Source of the DNA: MB-PLM-2 sp964385715
GTDB taxonomy: Bacteria > Planctomycetota > Planctomycetia > Pirellulales > UBA7805
Reading direction: 5' to 3'
DNA: 64,000 bases
NCBI GenBank assembly: GCA_964385715.1
Contig: CAYLRE010000001.1
Coordinates: 19,266 to 83,265 of the forward strand
The first letter of the stretch is position 1. Each line of letters starts with the position of its first letter. Positions 51,261 to 61,775 of this stretch are shown here, one piece after another. The translations under genes and the position numbers were made by a program. The notes beneath the pieces are model-generated. The model did not search any database. It had not been told where the DNA came from and saw only the letters and a list, made by a program, of their open reading frames with translations.

Positions 51261-52253
51261 TTAGGGCTCCACTACGATCTTGCCGGCCAGCGTACCGGTA
51301 CCGCCGACCGTGTTCTCCTCCTGGAGGCGATGAGCCACAGCCGCTTCCGCCAAGGGCAACACGCGATCGATCCGCGGCTTCAGCTTCCCCTCGCTCATCC
51401 AGGCGTTGATCCGCCCGGCCACCTCGCGCTGCTCTTCCGGCGTAGCCGCGAACATCACGAAGCCGTGTAGCGAGCAACCCTTCACGTAGAACGGACCGAC
51501 CGGGAACTCGGGCCGCGCTTGCCGACCCGCCATTAGAATCATCCGCCCCCGCGAGGCCAACATCTCGACGGCGCGATCAAAGTCCGGTTCACGAACCGTT
51601 TCCCAAAAGACGTTCACCCCCTCAGGCGCCAGCTCTTTCGCCCGGGCGACGACGTCTTCGGTCTTGTAGTTGATCGCCAGATCAGCACCTAGCTGCCGGC
51701 AAAGCTCAAGTTTCTCGTCGGAACCGGCGGTGGCAATCACGCGGGCGCCGATCGCTTTGGCCATTTGCACTACGGTCGAACCGACCCCGCCGGAGCCACC
51801 GTTGACGAACAGCGTTTCACCAGCGGTTAGCTTGGCATCTCGCAATAGACCAAGCGCCGCGGTCACTCCGACCAAAGCACCCGCCGCCGCGTCCTGGTCG
51901 CTGACGTCCGAAGGTGTCTCGTAGAGCCAGCACTCGTCGACCGCCGCGTACTCGGCGAAGGTTCCTTGGCGTCCGAAGAGGCTCTGATTGGTCCCCCACA
52001 CGCGGTCCCCGACTTGGAACCGCGTGGCGTCCGGTCCGACCGCTTCGACCACGCCGGCCAGGTCGCAACCGATGATGTACGGCTGAGGCAATTCAAAGTA
52101 GCCAGCCCCACCGCGAATGTAGGTGTCGATCGGGTTGAGCGCCGCGGCGGCAACCTTGACCAATACCTCGGCACCCTGCGGCTCCGGGCGATCTACATCA
52201 CCGACGACAATGTTCTCGGGCGGACCTGGCTCGGTGATATAGGCGGCTTTCAT
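51261..52253 (-). CDS. NADPH:quinone oxidoreductase (zinc-independent MDR family)
   Basis: The 330-residue protein belongs to the quinone oxidoreductase branch of medium-chain dehydrogenases. It has the N-terminal MKAAYITEPGPPENI, NPIDTYIRGG, the GCDLAGVVEAVG loop, and the Rossmann motif VNGGSGGVGSTVVQMAKAIGARVIATAGSDEKLELCRQLGAD. The catalytic zinc ligands of alcohol dehydrogenases are absent. ATG at 52253 is preferred, since AGG lies ~8 bases upstream; ATG at 52259 is an alternative. It ends 28 bases before the methyltransferase start region on the same strand. Confidence 0.9.
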   Translation of the reverse strand: MKAAYITEPGPPENIVVGDVDRPEPQGAEVLVKVAAAALNPIDTYIRGGAGYFELPQPYIIGCDLAGVVEAVGPDATRFQVGDRVWGTNQSLFGRQGTFAEYAAVDECWLYETPSDVSDQDAAAGALVGVTAALGLLRDAKLTAGETLFVNGGSGGVGSTVVQMAKAIGARVIATAGSDEKLELCRQLGADLAINYKTEDVVARAKELAPEGVNVFWETVREPDFDRAVEMLASRGRMILMAGRQARPEFPVGPFYVKGCSLHGFVMFAATPEEQREVAGRINAWMSEGKLKPRIDRVLPLAEAAVAHRLQEENTVGGTGTLAGKIVVEP

Positions 52254-52638
52254 TTGCATAACCTGAGACTCTTTGTGCAATCGACCAAAAGATGAGGGAT
52301 GAGAAACTTCGCCCGCGGGGAAACGTCTGTCACACGCCCCTGCTCCAAGCAGAGGCGACGAACTGAAAGATACCGCAGACGGCGTGGTGGAACCAGCGAG
52401 GGGGAGCCGATGCGTACGATCTGGCGAGCGGCCGATTCCTGGACGCAAAGTCAAGGAGTTTCGCCGCCGAGCGGGCGACAATACCTGGAATCGCGCCGCC
52501 GGCACTGTTACCATAACCGCCAGGAAACAGGCACGACGCGTGAAACGGATTTCGACGACAAGTGCCACAACCGCGCGTCAACATGGCAGGCATGCTGCAA
52601 ACTAGGCGAATCGTTGCGCGTTAGGCGGAAGCGACCAC

Positions 52639-53778
52639 ATGACCGAAAACCCGGCAACCAATAGCGATCGCGAAGCGACTGCCGGCGACGATGCGCACGG
52701 CCAGCGTGCTACGCCGCATCGCTACGGTCATTGGACTCCCACAGCTGAGCCTAAGAGCGTGCAGCAGATCGCGCCGCCGATTCTCGCCGCGTATACGGTC
52801 GACGGCGGTCACGCCCACCTGCTCGGCTGCCACTTGGAAGACGTTCCCGTCGTACGAATCAGCCCTAGAGAAGAAACGCCCGCTCAAGATCCGCAAGTTG
52901 GTACGACGACCGCGGTAAGCGGAAAAGGCTCGCGATACTTCGTATTCGATGCCGAGAGCCACAGCGGCCGAGAAGCCGACGCCGAGTTGATCGAATCGCT
53001 CCATCTGGACGACTTGGAAGACAGCAAACGCCCCGGCACAATCGCGCCGGAGCGAGTCGAAGAGGTAGTCACCCAGACGCTCTGCAAATTGGGCATCGCT
53101 AGTGAAGACGAAGCCAACTGGCAGATCGACGTCATTTGGTGCAAGCAAGTCGACGGCAAGCTGGAGTTCGCCATTGGCAACGCTGCGGCCGAACAGTACT
53201 TCAGCGGCTGGGCTGCGTCTCTGACGGCGCCGGCCTACCACTGCAATGAGTGTGACTTCGATACTTTCCATCTCGCCGCTACGTCAGACGGCCGTGTCGT
53301 GGCGGCAGAAAAACTTGAAACCTGCGCTACCAGCGGAGAAACTCTGCCGGCCACGGAACTGGTCGAGTGCACTGCCACGCGTCGTCGAGTCGCGACGCAC
53401 CTGACAACGCGATGTCCGGCCAGTGGATTGCCAGTGCAAACCGACTGGATGGTCCGCTGTTCGATGTGCCAACAGCTGGTCAGCCCTGCCACGCTTGACC
53501 GCGGTCGCTGCGCCTGTTGCCGCAAACTACAAGCGGTGGCCATGGATGACGCCCGTGTGGCGGCGATCATCGGCCGCTATCCGGAACTGAACCGCTGGCC
53601 TCGATTGGCGGTCTCCGAAAGCGAAACGGCCACCATTCTTCAGGCAGCCGGTCTGTGGCAGAAGCGTCTGCTCGTGGTAGAGCGGGTGAGTGGTCAGCTG
53701 GTCCATGCTGCGCGGGGCCGACGGCTTTCGGACCAGTGGCAGCCGATCGAGGACCTCGAAACGGGCCTCGATCTATAG
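52639..53778 (+). CDS. Cys-rich hypothetical protein (possible zinc-ribbon domains)
   Basis: The 379-residue protein has an N-terminal disordered, acidic-basic region, a middle domain with GIASEDEANWQIDVIWCKQVDGKLEFAIGN, and a Cys-rich C-terminal half: YHCNECDFDTFH, LETCATSGETLP, VECTATRRRVATHLTTRCPASGLP, VRCSMCQQLVSP and CACCRKLQ. The repeated CxxC spacing suggests several zinc ribbons. It may be conserved only in planctomycetes; I recognise no family. Confidence 0.65.
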   Translation: MTENPATNSDREATAGDDAHGQRATPHRYGHWTPTAEPKSVQQIAPPILAAYTVDGGHAHLLGCHLEDVPVVRISPREETPAQDPQVGTTTAVSGKGSRYFVFDAESHSGREADAELIESLHLDDLEDSKRPGTIAPERVEEVVTQTLCKLGIASEDEANWQIDVIWCKQVDGKLEFAIGNAAAEQYFSGWAASLTAPAYHCNECDFDTFHLAATSDGRVVAAEKLETCATSGETLPATELVECTATRRRVATHLTTRCPASGLPVQTDWMVRCSMCQQLVSPATLDRGRCACCRKLQAVAMDDARVAAIIGRYPELNRWPRLAVSESETATILQAAGLWQKRLLVVERVSGQLVHAARGRRLSDQWQPIEDLETGLDL

Positions 53779-55278
53779 ACTCGGCCGGTCTGCTCTTCAT
53801 CCGGCAAACGTGCCGTCGGGCGAGGTGCGGTCTTGTGGTGTCGATCTAATCCTTTGTGTCAACAAGGGATACGCCTGCGCCGCAAACGCATATCGACGCC
53901 ATGCATCATCCCGTTGCGTTGGCTCTGCGGCGGCTTCTCGAAGTGTCCCCCGCACAAGCTGGGGTGATAGCAGGCTGTTTTTCAATTGGGCAAAAATGGC
54001 CGATAACGCCCCCTGTCCGAGGTTCGCCTACCGAGTTCCCAGGTTTCCCCTGATTTATCGCTTCAAACGCTGGACTCCGAACATCATGTAGTTAAAATTA
54101 AGGTTGATCCGACATCCTACCAGCTATGACTTCGTAATTCGTTGAGTCCGCGTGGGTGAGAAAGCACGAAGTCACCCGCCAACTGAACCTACCTCGTTGC
54201 CATCTGGTCGCAGGGATTGCGTGATCTGTCACAAGTACACATCCAACCACGGTTGGTAATGTGACAGGCGTGCTGTGCCAATTGTCGGATCTGACCAAGG
54301 ACCGTTTTGCGCGCTCTTTAGCTGTTGAAAGCACGGAGTCAGCGGAGTGGTTCGCGTATGCAGTGCACGTTTGAATTTTCGTTGGCCCCGTTATTCGGAT
54401 CGACGGCTTTGCCGATCGACCGCAAGACGAGTCACCGGCGAAATAAGATCCGCACGTCGGCTGGGCACTCTGTTCCCAGAGATAAGCCGGTGTGCCCAGA
54501 TGTGAGAGAGCCTCGTGATCCTAAGCGAAGCCGGCATCGGTTTGGATGTCGGTTCGGCGCAGCAGTCGATGCAGGTGTGTTTGTCGTCATAGGGCGCGGT
54601 TGCCGGAGTTTTCTGCGGCGCCATAATTTTTTGCCAAATGTCTGGCGACAACCGCTTTACGAAAAGTGAGTGGTACAATTGCTTGGTTTTGAAGAAGGCT
54701 GAGATCGTACTAGTCGTTTTTCTGCTCCGAGTTTTAACTCGCGATTAGCGCGTCCGCTTGCTTTACGAGCACAACGAAAGATCATTCTTAACGAAACAGA
54801 ACCTTCCGAAACCAGAGATAATCCACGCCTAATCGTAACAACTTAACAACATTCGCCAGACGAGAATCGGCTGTGCCGTTGCGGTGGACTCCCACCGACA
54901 TAACCTGTCGCCGCCCACAGACCCTCTTCAGATCGTTCTGGCCAATCGCGCCTTCGCGTTGAAGTTACCTCTGCCTAGCGGAGACCTTTTTCGCAAAGCA
55001 CCTCCCCTAGAGGTTTCTTCCATTCGAAGAACACTCTACGCGGAGAACACCATCGCGAAATGAGCCGTTGCTATTGGAATGCCCGTTTGACCAGCAACAA
55101 ATAGCAACCGCTTGACAAGACATTTTTGGCAGGACGCACCGGTAAAAAAACACCGGAAAATGACCGCGCAGGCAGCGCAGTACGAAATGAGCGACATCCC
55201 GAAGTCGCACTTGTAGGAAAACAGATCGCGGACATTAGCAGCCCGCCGAGTATCACTTATCAGCTGAGGAGTGTTGAA
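53779..55278. other. Long non-coding leader region before the sigma factor gene
   Basis: This 1.5-kb stretch lacks a supported gene. Several short open frames on both strands show no gene-like features. It is AT-richer around 54600-54850 and should hold the sigma factor promoter and a long leader. A TACAAT box is at 54674-54679, but no convincing -35 box fits it. No riboswitch or RNA gene was recognised. Confidence 0.4.
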
Positions 55279-56841
<1,563 letters not shown>

Positions 56842-56871
56842 GAGCAACCGACTAACAAACATCGAATCCCA

Positions 56872-56906
56872 AAGCCCGGAAGGTTTCCCCTTTCGGGCTT
56901 TTTTTT
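56872..56906 (+). terminator. Rho-independent terminator of the sigma factor gene
   Basis: AAGCCCGGAAGG and CCTTTCGGGCTT form a 12-bp stem with one wobble pair and a 5-base loop, followed by eight T. Confidence 0.9.
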
Positions 56907-57180
56907 GCGCGATGGGCAAGATCCTCTCCAAGAACGCCTCGCCTGCCGCGAATTCACTCTGAGAGCGCTAACACGTCCCTAGAGACATACCAGGACCTTT
57001 GCAAATCTTGCGTCCGACGGATCCCATAGCCCGAGACGTCAGTGAGGGAACTAGTTAACAACTTGCGACGCGATAGCGTCGCTCCGCTGTAGTGACTCGC
57101 ACTAACAACTTGAAGTCTTTCGCTTACGACAGTCCGCTAGATATCCCGCGCACGTACACCACCACGGGCAAAACGATCTC
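56907..57180. repeat. Intergenic region with CCCGAGACGTCAGTGAGGGA repeat copy
   Basis: A diverged copy of the CCCGAAGCGTCAGCGAGGGA repeat is at 57027-57054, followed by a GCGACGCGATAGCGTCGC palindrome (57064-57081). No gene is seen. Confidence 0.55.
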
Positions 57181-58116
57181 ATGAGTAAAGACTCTCGCCG
57201 CTGGTGGCGAAAAAAGCGATTCCGTCTCTCCCTGCTACTACTGGGGCAACCGCTTGTACTTCTGTTGGGCCTAGTCACGCTCAACGGCCTCGTACTGGCC
57301 GACAACGAGACGCCGATCACGAACCAAACGGCCGAGCAGCTCTCAGCGGCCAAGAACAGCATCGAAAAGCCGCAGCTCAAGGTGCTCGCCTACAACATTG
57401 CCAAGGGCTTCTGCCACAAAGGTGGGATAAAGTTCGATGACGAAGCCGCGGTAAGGCAGCGGATGCTCGACATCGCCTCGGTGATTCGTGAACAAGATCC
57501 CGACTTAGTCTTTCTCTCCGAGGCGGTCTTCGAATGCGGTCCCTGCCCGGTGAATCAGGTCGAACTGATCGCCGAGGAGGCTGGCTTCGACCACTGGATC
57601 TTCGGTGAGAACTACAACCTAGGGCTGCCCTTCTATCGGATCGTCGGTGGCAATGCGATTCTCTCCCGCACCCCGATCGAACCGGTCGACAATCCATCGC
57701 TCGCCGGGCGAAAACCGTTTTACGTAACGAAGAACAACCGCCGCGTGCTGTGGGGCCGGCTGAAGATCAACGGATCGGATCTGCTGCTCGGCTCCATCCA
57801 CAACGACTCGTTCGACATCAAGAACAATAAGCGGCAGATGCAGCAAATCCTCGATTACATCGGCGAGCGAGACGCCCTGTTAGCAGGCGACTTCAACTCC
57901 AAGCCGCACCTCCCGCCGATCGAGCTGGTCAAGAAGAGCGAAAAGTTTAGCGGCAAGTTCGATGGCGCGATGACCTTTCCGGCTCATGCCCCCGATCGAT
58001 TGATCGACTTCATCTTTGCACCGGCTCGTTGGCAGCTGGTCAACCATCAGGTGCTCGACGATGAGACGTCCGACCACCGCGCCGTGGTGTCGGTGTTCAA
58101 GGTGCCGGCCGAGTAG
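57181..58116 (+). CDS. Membrane-anchored endonuclease/exonuclease/phosphatase family protein
   Basis: The 311-residue protein has a basic cytosolic N-terminus, then a transmembrane or signal segment (LSLLLLGQPLVLLLGLVTLNGLVLA). The catalytic EEP domain follows: LKVLAYNIAKGFC (Asn), DLVFLSEAVFE (metal Glu), LLLGSIHNDSF (His-Asn), LLAGDFNSKP (Asp-x-Asn) and DETSDHRAVVSV (Asp-His). These are all five EEP motifs. Substrates in this family range from DNA to phospholipids, and this cannot be decided here. Confidence 0.87.
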   Translation: MSKDSRRWWRKKRFRLSLLLLGQPLVLLLGLVTLNGLVLADNETPITNQTAEQLSAAKNSIEKPQLKVLAYNIAKGFCHKGGIKFDDEAAVRQRMLDIASVIREQDPDLVFLSEAVFECGPCPVNQVELIAEEAGFDHWIFGENYNLGLPFYRIVGGNAILSRTPIEPVDNPSLAGRKPFYVTKNNRRVLWGRLKINGSDLLLGSIHNDSFDIKNNKRQMQQILDYIGERDALLAGDFNSKPHLPPIELVKKSEKFSGKFDGAMTFPAHAPDRLIDFIFAPARWQLVNHQVLDDETSDHRAVVSVFKVPAE

Positions 58117-58171
58117 GTATTGTCGCTGAATGCTCCGCATTCAGCAGCTTGTTTGGCCTTCGGCCAAGACG

Positions 58172-58714
58172 CTACTCCTCACGCAACGGTTCAACCTGAG
58201 GCGGCTTCGGCAGCTCGTCGGCTGTAATCGGTGTCGCATCGCGACTCATGCTACGCTTAACGGCAATCTGGCCAATCTCCTGGACATAGTCGTCGATGTC
58301 TCGAGGCCGGTCCTGCCACATATCGAGAATGTTGCCGACGATCGTTTTTTTCGCCTCAGGCGAGAGCGCCGCCATGTCAGCGATCTTATCCAATTGGTCG
58401 AGGTTATGGATCGCGCTATGATATCGACCGTTGGGTGAATGATTCACCATTGGCGAGAAGGTGTTCACGCGATGCCACTCGGACTTGGCATCCACCTCGC
58501 CCAATTCGCGGCTAACGAACGACTCTTCGAACTCCTCGCTGACACAGAGGCCAAGTCGGTAGCTCTGGCGGCGAATCCGGCCCGAAGTGATGTCGATGTC
58601 GTCGTACCGGCAGTTGATTGGTGACCACATCACGAGCGGATAGCAACCGAGTTCCACGACCCAGCCGACAAATAACAACCCCAGCACGATCCAGAGTGCC
58701 CACTTTAATCGCAT
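58172..58714 (-). CDS. Hypothetical membrane-anchored protein, 180 aa
   Basis: The protein begins MRLKWALWIVLGLLFVGWVVELGCYPLV, a transmembrane segment, then an exposed region of ~150 residues with charged helices (YDDIDITSGRIRRQSYRLGL, EEFEESFVSRELGEVDAKSEWHRVNTF). ATG at 58714 is the most sensible start because the hydrophobic segment begins right after it. The frame is open upstream into the aroE region without support. It is convergent with the previous gene. Confidence 0.65.
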   Translation of the reverse strand: MRLKWALWIVLGLLFVGWVVELGCYPLVMWSPINCRYDDIDITSGRIRRQSYRLGLCVSEEFEESFVSRELGEVDAKSEWHRVNTFSPMVNHSPNGRYHSAIHNLDQLDKIADMAALSPEAKKTIVGNILDMWQDRPRDIDDYVQEIGQIAVKRSMSRDATPITADELPKPPQVEPLREE

Positions 58715-58767
58715 GCCATGCTCCCTCGAAGCCCCTGGCACATTGTTACTGGCGACGCCGACTGTCG

Positions 58768-59634
58768 TCAAATTTCCAGATACTCTTCGAGCGCTTCGCG
58801 CATCACGGCCGCGTCGGGGTCGACACCGGTCCAGGTGCGGAAGCCGATGACCGCCTGGTTGACCAGCATGCCGAGGCCGTCGAGCGTCGTACAGCCGCGC
58901 TGTTTCGCTTCTCGCAACAACCACGTCTCGGCCGGGTTGAAGATCACATCGGCCACGACCATTTCCGAACCCAAAGAGTCGAGTGCGATCGGCACCTGGG
59001 CTTCCTCGTCGCCCAGACCGATGCTCGTGGCGTTGATCACCACCTCGACCCCCTCCGGCACTTCGTAGTCGCCACTCCAGGGAATGAACATCGACGAGAC
59101 TTTGACCCGTTCGGTGAGCAGGTCGGCCAAGTCCTGACCGCGGCCGGCCGATCGATTGACGACCGTAATCTCCGCCGCGCCCGAGAGGCCTAGCTCAACG
59201 GCGATCGCTCGCGCGGCCCCGCCCGCCCCCAGGATGACGATGTTCTTGCCGGCCGGATCGGTCACGGTCCGTAGCGATTCGACGAATCCCTTGCCGTCGG
59301 TGTTCTCTCCAAGATAGCGCCGCGTGCCGTCTTCGGCATCTTCGCAGTGAATGCAGTTGACCGCGCCCATCAGTTCGGCCGCTTCGCTCAGACCGTCGAG
59401 ATATTCGATCACGGAGACCTTGTGGGGCAGCGTGATGTTGCCACCGTAGAAGCCCATCGCCTTGATGCCCCGCATGGCGTCGCCCAGTTCATCTGGTCCG
59501 ACCTCGCACGTCAGGTAGCGCCAGTCGAGCCCGGCGGCGGCGAAGGCCTTTTCCATCATGTATTGCGTCGGGTTACCGGCGACCGGTTGGCCGAAGCAGC
59601 TGAGCAGTTCTTGCAACGAAGAGGAATTCGACAC
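58768..59634 (-). CDS. aroE: Shikimate dehydrogenase
   Basis: AroE reduces 3-dehydroshikimate to shikimate with NADPH. The 288-residue product has the N-terminal substrate region (GQPVAGNPTQYMMEKAFAAAGLDW), NITLPHKVSVIEYLD with the catalytic Lys, GENTDGKGFVESL, the NADP-binding GAGGAARAIAVELG, VVNRSAGRGQDLADLL, NATSIGLG, and a late segment DGLGMLVNQAVIGFRTWTG. The substrate-loop Ser/Thr pair of AroE is replaced by Asn-Pro-Thr (GNPTQ), a modest variation. Confidence 0.93.
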   Translation of the reverse strand: MSNSSSLQELLSCFGQPVAGNPTQYMMEKAFAAAGLDWRYLTCEVGPDELGDAMRGIKAMGFYGGNITLPHKVSVIEYLDGLSEAAELMGAVNCIHCEDAEDGTRRYLGENTDGKGFVESLRTVTDPAGKNIVILGAGGAARAIAVELGLSGAAEITVVNRSAGRGQDLADLLTERVKVSSMFIPWSGDYEVPEGVEVVINATSIGLGDEEAQVPIALDSLGSEMVVADVIFNPAETWLLREAKQRGCTTLDGLGMLVNQAVIGFRTWTGVDPDAAVMREALEEYLEI

Positions 59635-59900
59635 GGTTGTTATCTCGAGTACGTTGGGTGTTTTGAGTAGAAGCAGCGTTCACAGCCGCGGAAGTACGTC
59701 GACCGTAGCCGGGTAACAGCCGCGTAAGATGCCCCTAATGAATCTGCCCACTATCTTGTCGAAGTCGGGCGTTTTTTTCAACGGATGTAGGGAGACGCGG
59801 GGCACACGGCATCAGAGGGCATGAGGCATCGACGAAACTCGATCGATCCCAAATCTATCTGACCTTGGGCAAGTTGCCACTGGCAATCACAATAGGAGCT

Positions 59901-60707
59901 ATGAAACACGCCCCGCTACTCATCACGCTGCTCGTCGTGGCCACGCTGCTTGTGAATGTGGTGGCGTGGGGAGTGCTCATCGACGACCCAAAAAGATTCT
60001 CCTGGGAGACGGCTGTGGGCTATTCACTGCCACTCGCCCAAGTTGGCCTCATGTCGATGTGGCTCGGTTTGGGCAGACGTTACTTCGTTGTACGAATAGT
60101 TTCTTCAGCGGTGGCGATTGCGGGTTGGTCGATATTCCTGACTCGATTGCCTGGAAACTACCCCTGGGCTGTCCCACTGATCACAACCTGCGCGGTGATC
60201 ACTATGGTCATATTGATTCTGAGGGCATTTCGTTACGCGATTGTCGACGTGGACCGTACAGAGTGCAATTCGCCGCCCGCCGATTTTCAATTTTCAATCG
60301 CGCAGATGTTAGTGTTAACGACAACGATTGCGGTCAGTCTTGGAATCCTCAAGGCGACGGGGATTCAAGAGGTTCGCACACGGGAACTCATCGAAGGCTT
60401 GGCAATTGGTGCCTTACTCGGCCCCGTCGTTATCCCATCCTTATGGCTGGCACTGGGAACAGGACGGCCGCTAAGGAGGCTGCTATTGCCGCCTGCCTGT
60501 CAGTTGCTGACCGCATTCGCATTCGGGGCATACATAGGAGACATGGCCGATCCGACAGTCTACTGGCTCTCTGGTCTCATCGCGGCACAGAGCATCGTCT
60601 CCCTGCTCGTCATCCGCCAATGCGGTTATCGCTTTGTGCGGGTGGGACGAGGCGGCGGGGGCGAGAGCGGCGGTGAACCGCTGAACGACGCTATTCAAGA
60701 GACATAA
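59901..60707 (+). CDS. Polytopic membrane protein with FQFS segment (paralog 1)
   Basis: The 268-residue protein has about seven hydrophobic segments in two blocks, separated by ADFQFSIAQMLVLTTTIAVSLGILKATG at the centre. It ends with VIRQCGYRFVRVGRGG, shared with the next gene. ATG at 59901 has AGGAG three bases before it (short spacing); ATG at 59865 is an alternative. No family is recognised. The Gly-rich tail follows the conserved ending. Confidence 0.65.
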   Translation: MKHAPLLITLLVVATLLVNVVAWGVLIDDPKRFSWETAVGYSLPLAQVGLMSMWLGLGRRYFVVRIVSSAVAIAGWSIFLTRLPGNYPWAVPLITTCAVITMVILILRAFRYAIVDVDRTECNSPPADFQFSIAQMLVLTTTIAVSLGILKATGIQEVRTRELIEGLAIGALLGPVVIPSLWLALGTGRPLRRLLLPPACQLLTAFAFGAYIGDMADPTVYWLSGLIAAQSIVSLLVIRQCGYRFVRVGRGGGGESGGEPLNDAIQET

Positions 60708-60746
60708 CCGCGGCATTGGCATTCAGAACGAGAGCGACGTACGCAC

Positions 60747-61694
60747 ATGGGGCACCGAAAACGACCACCAACGCCGATCCTGCTTCTGCTGCCTGCGGCC
60801 ATCATTCTCGACGTGGTGATGTGCCTGGCAGAGTCGTTTGGCTTCTACATCTCTCGAAATATCGATGAGACCGTGATCATCGCACTCGTGATGAGCCAAA
60901 TTGGCCTACTCACCATCTGGTTGTGGTTTGGCCAAACCTCGCTTTGGCTGCGACTGATCGCGCTCGCCGCTACGGTCGGGCTCTGGGCGGCCGGATTGCA
61001 AGTCATGTTTGCTGAGTACGCATCCGCGCTGTTGTTGCTACTGACGATCGTCGGTGGTATTTCGGCAATGTCGTTCTTACTGCGTTGGCTCGGCTTCGTG
61101 GTCCGACGCGTCCCAGGCAGACACATCGGCACGGGCGAAGAAAGACAGAACGACAATGCGTCTCTGCAGAGCGGCTTTCAATTCTCCATCTGGCACGCCC
61201 TCATTGCCACGACCTTGGTCGCCGTCAGCCTAGGCGTGCTCCGAGCACTCGGAATCGGTGAACGACTATCGCGCGTGTTCTGGCCGATTCTGTCCACGAG
61301 TTTGCTGCCAACGCCGAGCGTCCTGGCCGTGCTCTGGCTTAGCCTCGGCGAACGGCGAATCGCGTGGCGGGTCCTACTATTCCTGCTCGTTCCCTTTGGA
61401 ACCGCATTCTTCTTTGCTCACTTTGAACTAGGGCCAGAAGCCTGGATGGTCTACCTGGCGTGCGGCCTGATAATGTTCTTCTATCTGGTGGCCATGCTCA
61501 CCGTCCGCCAATGCGGTTATCGCTTTGTACGGGTAGGGCGAGACGACCCCACCGAAGGAAGCATCGGGGCTACCACTGAAGTAACCCCCGCGGAACCAGG
61601 CGGCGTCGCTACAACCAATCGCGCACAAAAAAGGGGACACTCCGCTGGCGTAGCGAAATGTCCCCTGGATTCAAATCCTGTGTGCCACTGGTAG
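60747..61694 (+). CDS. Polytopic membrane protein with FQFS segment (paralog 2)
   Basis: The 315-residue paralog has the same architecture: three to four helices, the central segment SGFQFSIWHALIATTLVAVSLGVLRALG, more helices, and the ending TVRQCGYRFVRVGRDD. It begins 39 bases after paralog 1. The last ~40 residues run into repeat DNA and a convergent terminator (61627-61666), suggesting a recent C-terminal extension. Confidence 0.65.
   Translation: MGHRKRPPTPILLLLPAAIILDVVMCLAESFGFYISRNIDETVIIALVMSQIGLLTIWLWFGQTSLWLRLIALAATVGLWAAGLQVMFAEYASALLLLLTIVGGISAMSFLLRWLGFVVRRVPGRHIGTGEERQNDNASLQSGFQFSIWHALIATTLVAVSLGVLRALGIGERLSRVFWPILSTSLLPTPSVLAVLWLSLGERRIAWRVLLFLLVPFGTAFFFAHFELGPEAWMVYLACGLIMFFYLVAMLTVRQCGYRFVRVGRDDPTEGSIGATTEVTPAEPGGVATTNRAQKRGHSAGVAKCPLDSNPVCHW
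61627..61666 (-). terminator. Terminator of the PEP-CTERM gene, overlapping the upstream convergent gene
   Basis: On the minus strand AGGGGACA and TGTCCCCT form a stem, with an inner CGCT/AGCG pairing, followed by TTTTTT. It lies downstream of the gene ending at 61776, inside the 3' end of the plus-strand gene. Confidence 0.7.
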
Positions 61695-61710
61695 CTTGCT
61701 ACCAGTGCGG
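61681..61710. repeat. CACTGGTAGC-TT-GCTACCAGTG palindrome
   Basis: This perfect 10-bp palindrome is a copy of the repeat found at 46001 and partly at 41310. It overlaps the end of the paralog 2 gene. Confidence 0.65.
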
Positions 61711-61775
61711 GGTGAGGTGTGTGCCACTGCTGGGCTGGTGCATGACAACAGGGTTAGCACTGGCACCCCAAGTTT

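Noticed and set aside
53797..54678. Several short open frames in the region before the sigma factor gene
   Set aside because: Random-looking composition, many Cys/Arg/Trp, no ribosome-binding sites, and no recognisable family.
61634..61690. tRNA-like sequence GGATTCAAATCC followed by GCCA
   Set aside because: No cloverleaf could be drawn upstream: there is no acceptor, D or anticodon arm pairing. The region is a terminator hairpin plus repeat.
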